A stretch of DNA of 50,423 bases. Source: Psychroserpens sp. SPM9. GTDB taxonomy: Bacteria > Bacteroidota > Bacteroidia > Flavobacteriales > Flavobacteriaceae. A program made the position numbers and the translations under genes. The stretch is from NCBI RefSeq assembly GCF_025153525.1, contig NZ_JANZNR010000010.1, positions 1 through 50,423 of the forward strand. Reading direction: 5' to 3'. Under the pieces are notes generated by a model, which did no database searches, had not been told where the DNA came from, and saw only the letters and a list, made by a program, of their open reading frames with translations. Positions 41,223 to 48,724 of this stretch are shown here, piece after piece; positions within the stretch are counted from its first letter, which is position 1, and each line of letters starts with the position of its first letter.

Positions 41223-43406
41223 TTAAATAACACATACGAAAACTCCAAATATATTTAATTCCCTTAATTCATCTTCTGACAATATTATGTCATCAAATCT
41301 GTCATCAAAAGATTTAGGACTTAAAGTTATAAATTCATGTCTCCAGCCCTCATGGTTAACAGTTTTTTTACTTTGATAATGTTTAACTGTAAATCCTGAA
41401 CCATAATCTTTGTCTTGAATATTGTGGTGTTGTACCAAAACTATTTTTCCGTTTCTAGATCCGCCAGGATCTTTTTCGAATAAACAGTAAGAGCCACTAG
41501 GAATAATTTTATTCATAGATTCACCTACTACTTTACATACAAAATAATTTTTTTTTGTTGAAATATGATTAGGTAATTCAATCCATTTGAAGTTAGAAAC
41601 GATTTGTAAATCGCTAAATTCCCCTGCAGCTACAGATAAATCTAATAATGGAACAGAATTAACAAAAGGTATTACATCATTCTCGTCAATAAACCTAAAT
41701 TTTAATTTTTTTTCAAATGAAGGAATGTGCTTTTTGAAATAGTTATTCAAATTTTCATCGCAAGCATAAATAAAAGTTCCTTTTATACCTCTAAACATCA
41801 GAGTTTTATATATGTTAATAATGTAATTTTTTAACTCATCTAAATCACTAATACCCTTTTTTCCGTTTTTATCGTAATATTCTTCTTTATTTATTTCAAT
41901 ACTGTTTGTAAGATTATTGAAATAAATTTCATTTCCAAAAATGATACCTGTGTAGTTCAAATCATAACCTTGCGTAGTATGTATGCAACCAACCTCATTA
42001 AAAGCATTCTTAGAATTTATCCAATCTTTATCTGTATTATTCCATTGAAATTCTAAATTGTCAATTTTGATGTCTACTTTGTCTTTATCATTTTGAGATT
42101 TCCATGGCCAAGAATAACCAGCAACTAATCTTGATAATCCACATTCTTCTTCTTTCTTTTTGAGTTCTTCATATAAATCATTCAAATTGTCAAAAACTCT
42201 TAAATCATAATCTTCTGATGCATAAAAATTTAATTCTTGGTTTTTTAAATTTAATAAATCATCAACAAATGTTATATAATCGTTACCTCCAATCACTCTC
42301 ATTTGCGATTTAAGTTCAATAACAGAAGTGTTTGTTTTATTTAATAAGTTTTTAAAGTTTTTAGGTCCTATATCAGAAGGTTTAACTGATTGTGCTGAAT
42401 CATAGAATAAAATTTGATTTTTACTATTAGCTATAATCCAATCTAATTCGTTACCTGTATCATCTAACCCTAATTTTCTATTGTTCTTTTTAAAAACACC
42501 CATCCAACCAATGTTCTTGTATTGTCTTAGTCTATGTGCTTCGTCAACAATTAATAAATCATAGTATTGTTTAAATGTGTCTGAAGGGCTTATTACCATA
42601 GAAGCTTTTAATCCTGGAATCTTCCTGAAAACATTTTTTAGTGTTTCTCTGAGAGAAGTCATGGCTATAACAAGGCCAATTTTTTTATCGGGGTATTTTA
42701 GTGAAAAATTCTTTATTAAATTTATCTCATGAATTTCGTTTTCATTTAGGTCTTCTAAATTAGAATCTAGTTCATCTGAATTTAGTAATTTGATAAAATA
42801 GGTAGCTAATATAGTTTTTCCAGTACCAGCACTTCCTTTTACGAATATCATATTAGTTTCATTGATAACTAAAGCATTTAATATTTGTATAACCGAATTG
42901 TATTGATCTTCGTTTAATGATTTATATGGAGAATATTTAAATAATTCTGTGTTTTCAATTTCAGAAAGAGATTTACTTATGATTTTTTTTTCAATAAGTT
43001 TATTCCAAACTTCTTTAAACAAATCTTTATATAAATCTTGCTGATAATAATTATGATTGATTAACCCGTAATTGCCATTTTGTAATTTGTAAGTTCCTTC
43101 TGAAGATATATATTGAATTAGTTTAGATTCAATATCAAGTGTGGCTGATTTGTTAAACTTATCAGAGCCAATAATGGATATTTTTTTTAGATTGGACTTT
43201 TTGGGATTAGATAAATGATTTTTTATTCTATTTGCAGCATTTGTAGATTCTCCAACATACGCAACTCTTGTAAATTGGTTTTGAATAAAATAGACTAAAG
43301 GCCATTTGTTTTTTACCCAAGTATTTGATTCTATTTTTAGTAAAGATTCTTTATTAAAATCATATTGTTCAGAAACTTCAACAGATAACTCAAACGATAA
43401 GCTCAT
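41223..43406 (-). CDS. GIY-YIG - DUF2075 helicase - S24/LexA-like peptidase fusion
   Basis: 727 residues with three domains. Residues about 36-105: GIY-YIG nuclease fold (LVYFIQNQFTRVAYVGES, then NRIKNHLSN and ESKLIQYI). Residues about 165-560: DUF2075/SF1-like ATPase with Walker A GSAGTGKT (191-198), motif Ia-like AMTSLRETL, Walker B LLIVDEAHR (284-292), LKSQMRV, CIHTTQGYDLNYTGIIFG and MFRGIKGTFIY (arginine finger region, R539). Residues about 585-725: S24 domain with an AAGEFS cleavage-like site (Ala594-Gly595), the Ser630 nucleophile in VVGESM and Lys675 in FTVKHYQ. ATGA overlap with the MazG-like gene. Codon use is strongly A/T-biased. Likely defence or stress role (inference). Confidence 0.9.
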   Translation of the reverse strand: MSLSFELSVEVSEQYDFNKESLLKIESNTWVKNKWPLVYFIQNQFTRVAYVGESTNAANRIKNHLSNPKKSNLKKISIIGSDKFNKSATLDIESKLIQYISSEGTYKLQNGNYGLINHNYYQQDLYKDLFKEVWNKLIEKKIISKSLSEIENTELFKYSPYKSLNEDQYNSVIQILNALVINETNMIFVKGSAGTGKTILATYFIKLLNSDELDSNLEDLNENEIHEINLIKNFSLKYPDKKIGLVIAMTSLRETLKNVFRKIPGLKASMVISPSDTFKQYYDLLIVDEAHRLRQYKNIGWMGVFKKNNRKLGLDDTGNELDWIIANSKNQILFYDSAQSVKPSDIGPKNFKNLLNKTNTSVIELKSQMRVIGGNDYITFVDDLLNLKNQELNFYASEDYDLRVFDNLNDLYEELKKKEEECGLSRLVAGYSWPWKSQNDKDKVDIKIDNLEFQWNNTDKDWINSKNAFNEVGCIHTTQGYDLNYTGIIFGNEIYFNNLTNSIEINKEEYYDKNGKKGISDLDELKNYIINIYKTLMFRGIKGTFIYACDENLNNYFKKHIPSFEKKLKFRFIDENDVIPFVNSVPLLDLSVAAGEFSDLQIVSNFKWIELPNHISTKKNYFVCKVVGESMNKIIPSGSYCLFEKDPGGSRNGKIVLVQHHNIQDKDYGSGFTVKHYQSKKTVNHEGWRHEFITLSPKSFDDRFDDIILSEDELRELNIFGVFVCVI

Positions 43407-43732
43407 AATTCATTATACTTTTTTGAATTTCCTTTAGCTTTTTCTATAGGGTATTTTTTGTTATTTAGTCTTATTTTTTTCTGTATGATTTTTGATACAT
43501 CTAAGTCATGTTTTTCTGCTAGAAGTAGGCAAAATGATAGTACATCAGCTAACTCCTCTTCTAATTTTTCTTTTACAAAATCTTCATTTTCTTTCCATAA
43601 AAATAATTCTAATAATTCACCAGCTTCAATGTTTATAGCTAAAGCCAAATCTTTAGAGTTATGAAATTGTTTCCAATCTCTTAAATTTCTAAATTCTATA
43701 AGTTCTTTAATGAGATTACTTATTTCAGACAT
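43403..43732 (-). CDS. MazG-like nucleotide pyrophosphohydrolase
   Basis: 109 residues of the all-alpha NTP pyrophosphatase fold. The metal motifs are Glu36-x-x-Glu39 (NIEAGELLELF) and Glu60-x-x-Asp63 (EEELADVLSFCLLLAE), preceded by FRNLRDWKQFHNSKDLALAI (the dCTPase / RS21-C6-like type). The end is lysine-rich (KKYPIEKAKGNSKKYNEL). It removes pyrophosphate from (d)NTPs, perhaps modified ones. Its last 4 bp overlap the start of the 727-residue gene, so the two are coupled, which argues for joint function. Confidence 0.93.
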   Translation of the reverse strand: MSEISNLIKELIEFRNLRDWKQFHNSKDLALAINIEAGELLELFLWKENEDFVKEKLEEELADVLSFCLLLAEKHDLDVSKIIQKKIRLNNKKYPIEKAKGNSKKYNEL

Positions 43733-43915
43733 ATTTTTAGTATTTCGAATAATATTAAAAAATAACTAATACAAATTCAATTAGTACTACATAATCAAAT
43801 TGGGAGAGTCTAAATATAAAAACTTTATTGAGGCGGAGGAAGTAAAAAAGCGTAATAATCTATAAAATGATTACTTTTAAATAGCGTAACCGAATTTTAG
43901 ATTCAAATCGCTTAG

Positions 43916-43975
43916 CACCAAAGTGTAGTTCCTAACGGACTGGATCCCTCAAGGCAATGGCTTTGGTGTTTTTTT
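43916..43975 (+). terminator. hairpin with 37-nt loop and T-run (terminator or end of a small RNA)
   Basis: caccaaag (43916-43923) pairs perfectly with ctttggtg (43961-43968), followed by seven T. The loop of 37 nt is unusually long for a simple terminator, so it may be the 3' end of a structured small RNA transcribed rightward. Confidence 0.45.
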
Positions 43976-44001
43976 CTAGTCGACTTTATAACGCATCTAA
44001 T

Positions 44002-44022
44002 CCCAATACCCAATACCCAATA
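44002..44022. repeat. tandem repeat CCCAATA x3
   Basis: Three exact, adjacent copies of a 7-bp unit (44002-44008, 44009-44015, 44016-44022). Too few and too short for a CRISPR array. A related CCCAATAC occurs at 46044. Confidence 0.85.
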
Positions 44023-44282
44023 CGATTAAGACATACAACACTATTGAAGATATGCACAACGGTTAGGTAATAGGTCAACGGCATCAGTTTTAGTACGTAG
44101 TAATACCAAGACAAGGTCAAGTAGTGGGTAGTGGAGCATCGCCTAGCGAAGCGTTTGCGATGCGCAGGAATGAGCTTGTAGCTAGGTTTTCAAGAACTAA
44201 AAGTGCAGCCTATATTTTTTTGTATCTTTTTTTAGCAATGAAAAAAAGATTTATAAAACACATAAGCAACTAAAAATCACAA

Positions 44283-44570
44283 TCAATCACGATAACTTAC
44301 CCGATCCCGAATCCCACCGCTTTCACGATGAATAATCACATCAGCCTTATAGCGTTTCGCCAGCGTCTTAGCTTTATTAATGGCGGTACTCTGTTTACGG
44401 TGTTTGGAAGTAATACGTTTATTACCTTCACGACGAACAGCCCAACCATCTTCATAAGGCACCACATGCTGATGCCAGGTGCGTTTTCTGGTAGTATCAT
44501 GACCAAGCGCTTTTAGGATCGCTTGAATCAGGTTTTGAATGGAATCTACTAACGTGTTTTTATCAGACAT
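44283..44570 (-). CDS. DUF2188 domain-containing protein
   Basis: 95 residues. The C-terminal 60 form the DUF2188 unit: HQHVVPYEDGWAVRREGNKRITSKHRKQSTAINKAKTLAKRYKADVIIHRESGGIRDR, with the WAVRxEG, T..A...A...A and ViHrxdG.I motifs. An N-terminal helix of about 30 residues precedes it. Small, basic, cytoplasmic; function unknown. Single gene. Confidence 0.9.
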   Translation of the reverse strand: MSDKNTLVDSIQNLIQAILKALGHDTTRKRTWHQHVVPYEDGWAVRREGNKRITSKHRKQSTAINKAKTLAKRYKADVIIHRESGGIRDRVSYRD

Positions 44571-44654
44571 AAATGCAGCAATATATGTCTATAAATATAT
44601 AAAATGCCCTTATAATTCAATAAGCAATCAAAATTAAGTTTTAGTTACAGTTGT

Positions 44655-45569
44655 TTAATTGGAACCAAATGACATTGTGACCTGAAAGGTCAATGTGTCA
44701 AAATCCTGATTGTCCAAACCAGCAAATGGATCTGCACCTTTATTAATATTGTAGCCTAAGGCTATTTTATTCTTTTTATTGATTACATAGGCCAGTCCAA
44801 ATGAAAATGTTCGTTTCGGATTTAGTCTCAAATCAGTATTCCCGATTAATGGTGTTCGTAAATCCATAACGTAAGTTGTATAGATGATTTCCGGTTGGTC
44901 TAACCAATTGTTCAATATTCCATAAAATGGAAAAGCACTTATTGAAAAATTGGCTTTTGCCATTAAGACGTCTTCATCGCCACCAATATAGCCCAATCCC
45001 AAATTATAGTCCCATCTAAAACTCAAAAGTCCATCCTTTTCACCGTTAAAGCCTAAAAGAGGAATGGCACCATCAACAAAGAAGATGTGTGTTGGTCTAA
45101 AGTCTTCGTATTTTAATCCTAAATGTGCCTGAAATGCTTTTGTTTTATTGACAAAATCTTGAGAGTACTTAACATTTTCACTAACAATATATTGACCTTG
45201 AGTATCGTCGTAATTATTGGCTATAATCTGAGATGCTGTAATGCCAATTTGTTGTACATCCTGTTTTTTATTAATTAAGGTGTTTTTTTGAACCTCATAG
45301 GCTATTCCTAGAGTGTAGGAGAATGTGTTTGTACGTTGTCTTAAGTATTCGATTTCCAAAAAACCGTTGATTAAATATGAATCTGCTATGGTATCGTTAT
45401 TGGGAAACGTTGCAATCACTTGTGCAGGATTAGATTTTGTAAACTTATTCTGGGAGGATTGTCCCAAATTTATGCTTATAGACTGAGGCGCTTTTTGTTC
45501 TGTGTTGTCTTGTGCATAACAAACTGAAACGCACAATATAAGCACTAAAAATATTTTATATGTTTTCAT
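44655..45569 (-). CDS. exported protein, probable outer-membrane beta-barrel
   Basis: 304 residues. The signal peptide is MKTYKIFLVLILCVSVCYAQ. The rest shows alternating amphipathic strands with aromatic ends (FSYTLGIAYEVQKN, FQAHLGLKYEDFRPTHIFF, SFRWDYNLGLGYIGG, KANFSISAFPFYGIL, FSFGLAYVINKKNKIALGYNINKG) and the C-terminal LTFQVTMSFGSN, typical for a barrel whose final strand ends near the terminus. I recognise no named family. It overlaps the preceding gene by 14 bp. Confidence 0.8.
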   Translation of the reverse strand: MKTYKIFLVLILCVSVCYAQDNTEQKAPQSISINLGQSSQNKFTKSNPAQVIATFPNNDTIADSYLINGFLEIEYLRQRTNTFSYTLGIAYEVQKNTLINKKQDVQQIGITASQIIANNYDDTQGQYIVSENVKYSQDFVNKTKAFQAHLGLKYEDFRPTHIFFVDGAIPLLGFNGEKDGLLSFRWDYNLGLGYIGGDEDVLMAKANFSISAFPFYGILNNWLDQPEIIYTTYVMDLRTPLIGNTDLRLNPKRTFSFGLAYVINKKNKIALGYNINKGADPFAGLDNQDFDTLTFQVTMSFGSN

Positions 45570-45984
45570 AATCCTCGACTATTAAATGAACCAAATCCTT
45601 AACGGTTTTACACTGTTTTACCTTTGATAGTGAAACATGCGGTATGGGCTTGCCGGGTTTCGTACTATGGGTAAGTTTTGTCAAGACCTTCTGACAACGT
45701 TGCCTAAGACCATAAGTTGAATTTATGAATGGGTCATTCATTTTGAGATCATTCTTAAGATGAGACATCATCTTAAAAGGAAAGTTCATATTGCGATAAT
45801 TTGCGGTCTCCTTATCTAAATTTTCAAATACAAAATCATTGGCTTTACCATCTTCCTCAATTTCCTTAATGATATCATGAATGATTTTTATAGTCTTAGG
45901 ATTAGAGGTAATTCCCATCAAATGCTTAAGCCCTTTTAAAAGCACCAAAGCTTCAGATCTATCTACTTCAAATTCAATTTTCAT
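45556..45984 (-). CDS. hypothetical protein, helical, coupled to the barrel gene
   Basis: 142 residues, cytoplasmic by appearance. Mostly alpha-helical: KIEFEVDRSEALVLLKGLKHLM, TIKIIHDIIKEIEEDGKANDFVF, NFPFKMMSHLKNDLKMND, VSLSKVKQCKTVKDLVHLIVEDYENI. No motif that I recognise. Its frame overlaps the barrel gene by 14 bp, so the two are translated together. It has a TATATTTG -7 element and an inverted repeat upstream. Confidence 0.75.
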   Translation of the reverse strand: MKIEFEVDRSEALVLLKGLKHLMGITSNPKTIKIIHDIIKEIEEDGKANDFVFENLDKETANYRNMNFPFKMMSHLKNDLKMNDPFINSTYGLRQRCQKVLTKLTHSTKPGKPIPHVSLSKVKQCKTVKDLVHLIVEDYENI

Positions 45985-46010
45985 AATCTTGTGTTTAATT
46001 TGTTAATGTT

Positions 46011-46057
46011 CAAATATAGCGGGTGGCACCAAATCAAACCATACCCAATACTGGGTA
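46011..46057 (-). promoter_or_regulatory. promoter and inverted repeat of the two-gene unknown operon
   Basis: TATATTTG (46018-46011) with TTTG (46038-46035) 16 nt upstream on the minus strand, and next to it the inverted repeat TACCCA-ATAC-TGGGTA at 46042-46057. The repeat abuts the -33 region, as an activator or repressor site would. Confidence 0.5.
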
Positions 46058-46112
46058 ATTCTAAAAGAGATTTTTAGACTTTAACCAACAAAAATTTTAA
46101 GAAGTAAAGTGA

Positions 46113-46778
46113 TTAAACCACAGCCAGTCTTCTTTCTAAATTAGCAAAGGTGATTTCCTTAAAATTTGAAATTACGATATCGGCTTTGCTGTAATCTTGA
46201 TCTTCACTATGCAAACTATCATATCCAACACAGTAAATTTTTGCTGCTTTAGCTGCAGCAATTCCGTTTGTAGAATCTTCTATAACAAAGCAATCTTTTG
46301 CATCATAACCAGATAATTCGGCAGCTTTGATGAAAATTTCAGGATGCGGCTTAGAAGCTTTTAAATCGGCACCACTAATTTTAGCTACAAAATACTGATC
46401 CAAATCAAAACGTTCAAAAATACGATTGATATTAGCCATTGAAGCCGAAGAGGCTAGAACTAAAGCCATATCATGACTATGATAGTCTTTAATTAGATCT
46501 AATACACCATCTAAAAGTTGTAATGCGGTATCGTTTTCAAAGAGGTTTTTAAAGTGATGACGTTTAATATCTACTAAAGTTTGTGGACCAAGAGGTAATT
46601 TAAAATGCTCGATGAGTTGTTTACAAATTTCTAATGTGGATTGTCCGGTGAACGAAGCGTACAAGTCTTCTGAAACAGTAATATTGACATCACTAAACAT
46701 TTGGTAATAAGCTTTGTGATGTAGAGGTTCAGAATCTACGATAACGCCGTCCATATCAAATAAGGCAGCTTTAAACAT
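46113..46778 (-). CDS. HAD-superfamily hydrolase, beta-phosphoglucomutase-like
   Basis: 221 residues from ATG 46778; longer in-frame starts add a non-conserved tail. FKAALFDMDGVIVDSEPLHHKAYYQMF has the nucleophile Asp8 and Asp10 (DxD) with the SEPLHHKAY cap, ALVLASSASMANINRIFERF has the motif II serine, ISGADLKASKPHPEIFIKAAELSGY the motif III lysine, and CFVIEDSTNGIAAAKAA the motif IV acids. A cap-C1 HAD phosphatase; sugar phosphates are likely substrates. Single gene, upstream of the MATE gene and divergent from it. Confidence 0.92.
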   Translation of the reverse strand: MFKAALFDMDGVIVDSEPLHHKAYYQMFSDVNITVSEDLYASFTGQSTLEICKQLIEHFKLPLGPQTLVDIKRHHFKNLFENDTALQLLDGVLDLIKDYHSHDMALVLASSASMANINRIFERFDLDQYFVAKISGADLKASKPHPEIFIKAAELSGYDAKDCFVIEDSTNGIAAAKAAKIYCVGYDSLHSEDQDYSKADIVISNFKEITFANLERRLAVV

Positions 46779-46832
46779 ATTGGTTGAATTAATTAGCGAA
46801 ACGAATATATATAAATGTGTATTGATAATCAA

Positions 46833-47085
46833 TACTTTCGGCAGACAATTAACGGTTCATTGGATTATTTGCACTTATGTTCGGTGAACTGTTATATTTA
46901 AGATCAAAGAGCCCATAAAAAATCCTCAGATTTAGAATTCGTTTTGAAATATGAAAAATAATTTCCATCTTTGACGTCTTATGATTGTTTAAGTCCACAC
47001 TTCGCGATACATCACTTTAAGTGATTCTCAAAAATAGCCATCAGCTTTTCAGCTTTTGGTAGTCTGTATTTTATAATTTACAATC
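46833..47085. other. intergenic region between the divergent HAD and MATE genes
   Basis: About 250 bp; a CATCTTTG at 46967-46974 is close to a -7 element but has C for T in the first position. Otherwise no repeat, gene or structure that I can support. Confidence 0.5.
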
Positions 47086-48492
47086 ATGTCAAAACCAACT
47101 ATTTCAATTACAAAATTATTCAATTACTTTAAACAAGCGGTTTCAGGTAAAGAACAAGAATTTACTTCAGGTAGCATTCGAAAAGCAGTATTTATGCTCT
47201 CTATTCCTATGATTTTAGAGATGCTTATGGAATCTATTTTTGCTGTAGTAGATATATTCTACGTCTCTAAAGTTAGTGTTAATGCTGTCGCCACAATTGG
47301 ACTCACCGAGTCTGTAATTACGTTAGTGTATGCTATAGCCATTGGGCTTAGTATGGCAGCAACGGCTATAGTCGCAAGGCGTATAGGAGAAAAAGATAAA
47401 GAAGGCGCATCACAAGCAGCGGTTCAGGTGATCTTTTTAGGCGTCTTGGTTGCTGCAATTATTAGTGTATTCGGAATTCTGTTTCCGAAGGAAATTTTAG
47501 CACTTATGGGCGGAGAACCCGATTTAATTGCTGAAGGTTATGGCTATACTCAAATTCTATTGGGTGGAAATGTGACCATTATGCTCTTGTTTTTAATCAA
47601 TGCAATTTTTAGAGGTGCTGGTGATGCATCGATGGCGATGTGGACATTAATTCTCTCTAATGGATTAAATATCATCCTGGATCCTATGTTTATTTTCGGA
47701 TTTGGACCAATTCCTGCCTATGGCGTTGAAGGTGCAGCCATTGCTACAACTATAGGTCGTGGCTCTGCAGTGCTTTTTCAACTCATTGTTTTATTTTATG
47801 GCTGGAGCAGAATTAAAATCAGATTTAAAGACCTTGTCTTAAGAATAACGGTCATGATCAACCTGATTAGAGTGTCACTTGGTGGTATTGGCCAGTTTTT
47901 AATCGGAACCTCTTCTTGGGTGTTTTTAATGCGTATTATGAGTGAATTTGGTAGCGAAGTCCTCGCTGGGTATACCATTGCGATTCGTGTGATGATGTTT
48001 ACTTTTATGCCTGCATGGGGAATGAGTAACGCGGCAGCTACCTTAGTCGGTCAAAATTTAGGAGCCAAACAACCTAAACGTGCCGAACAATCCGTGTGGA
48101 AAACAGGTCAATATTGTGCATATTTTATGGCAATAGTTTCTGTGGCTTATTTGGTTTTCGCACCACAAATTATTTCTTGGTTTACTCAAGAATCTAATGT
48201 GGTTGAAAACGGAAGCCTTTGTCTAAGAGTTGTTGCTGCAGGTTATATTTTCTATGCCTACGGAATGGTGGTCATCAATTCATTTAATGGCGCAGGAGAT
48301 ACCATGACACCAACAGTTATCAATTTTGTGTGTTTTTGGCTTTTTCAATTGCCTTTTGCTTACCTTATGGCTATCACTTTAGATTACGGACCTGTAGGTG
48401 TGTTTTTAGCCATTGTTTTAGCGGAAGTTTTAATTGCTATCATTGCTATCATTTGGTTTAAGAAAGGCCATTGGAAATTAAAACAAGTTTAA
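47086..48492 (+). CDS. MATE family efflux transporter
   Basis: 468 residues with the twelve-helix, two-bundle layout. SIRKAVFMLSIPMILEMLMESIFAVVDIFYVSKVSVNAVATIGLTESV opens the N-bundle and VEGAAIATTIGRGSAVLF its TM6; the second half repeats the pattern with GGIGQFLIGTSSWVFLMRIM, GYTIAIRVMMFTFMPAWGMSNAAATLVGQNLGAKQPKRAEQ and VVINSFNGAGDTMTPT. Exports drugs or cationic metabolites in exchange for Na+ or H+. A hydrophilic N-terminal extension of 25 residues precedes the first helix. Single gene. Confidence 0.95.
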   Translation: MSKPTISITKLFNYFKQAVSGKEQEFTSGSIRKAVFMLSIPMILEMLMESIFAVVDIFYVSKVSVNAVATIGLTESVITLVYAIAIGLSMAATAIVARRIGEKDKEGASQAAVQVIFLGVLVAAIISVFGILFPKEILALMGGEPDLIAEGYGYTQILLGGNVTIMLLFLINAIFRGAGDASMAMWTLILSNGLNIILDPMFIFGFGPIPAYGVEGAAIATTIGRGSAVLFQLIVLFYGWSRIKIRFKDLVLRITVMINLIRVSLGGIGQFLIGTSSWVFLMRIMSEFGSEVLAGYTIAIRVMMFTFMPAWGMSNAAATLVGQNLGAKQPKRAEQSVWKTGQYCAYFMAIVSVAYLVFAPQIISWFTQESNVVENGSLCLRVVAAGYIFYAYGMVVINSFNGAGDTMTPTVINFVCFWLFQLPFAYLMAITLDYGPVGVFLAIVLAEVLIAIIAIIWFKKGHWKLKQV

Positions 48493-48724
48493 AGCTTTGT
48501 TGTATTGTTTTTCTTACATTATGATCTTAAAAATCAACAATTAAAGACTTTTTTGGTGTTTTGGCGAGTAAATAGTTGAGTCAAAGAACTTTGCTGTATT
48601 TTTATATATTCCCTCATTTGATTAATAGCCATTTAGTAATAACCAAATTTAGCATGTGATTAATGTTTTCTTCCTATGGAGAAAACGTATGACTATGTCG
48701 AATTTACTTAAAAGGATATTGACA

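Larger units (their letters stand above)
43733..44282. other. non-coding interval next to the accessory module
   Basis: About 550 bp with no supportable gene. It holds a long-loop hairpin followed by T residues (43916-43975), three tandem copies of CCCAATA (44002-44022), and a GC-rich stem gcatcgc/gcgatgc (44136-44163) unlike the A+T-rich surroundings. The right part ends with an 11-codon frame at about 44238 that I do not trust. It may contain a small RNA or be the scar of an insertion. Confidence 0.5.

Noticed and set aside
44002-44022. CCCAATA repeats as a CRISPR array
   Set aside because: Units are 7 bp, adjacent with no spacers, and there is no cas gene nearby.
44238-44273. 11-codon frame MKKRFIKHISN
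   Set aside because: Too short to distinguish from chance; no promoter or neighbour argues for a leader peptide.
45992-46009. Third copy of the photoprotection operator (TGTTTAAT and TGTTAAT upstream of the unknown two-gene operon)
   Set aside because: The half-sites are in a different order and lie downstream of the -7 box, so they do not match the copies at 14983 and 22122.
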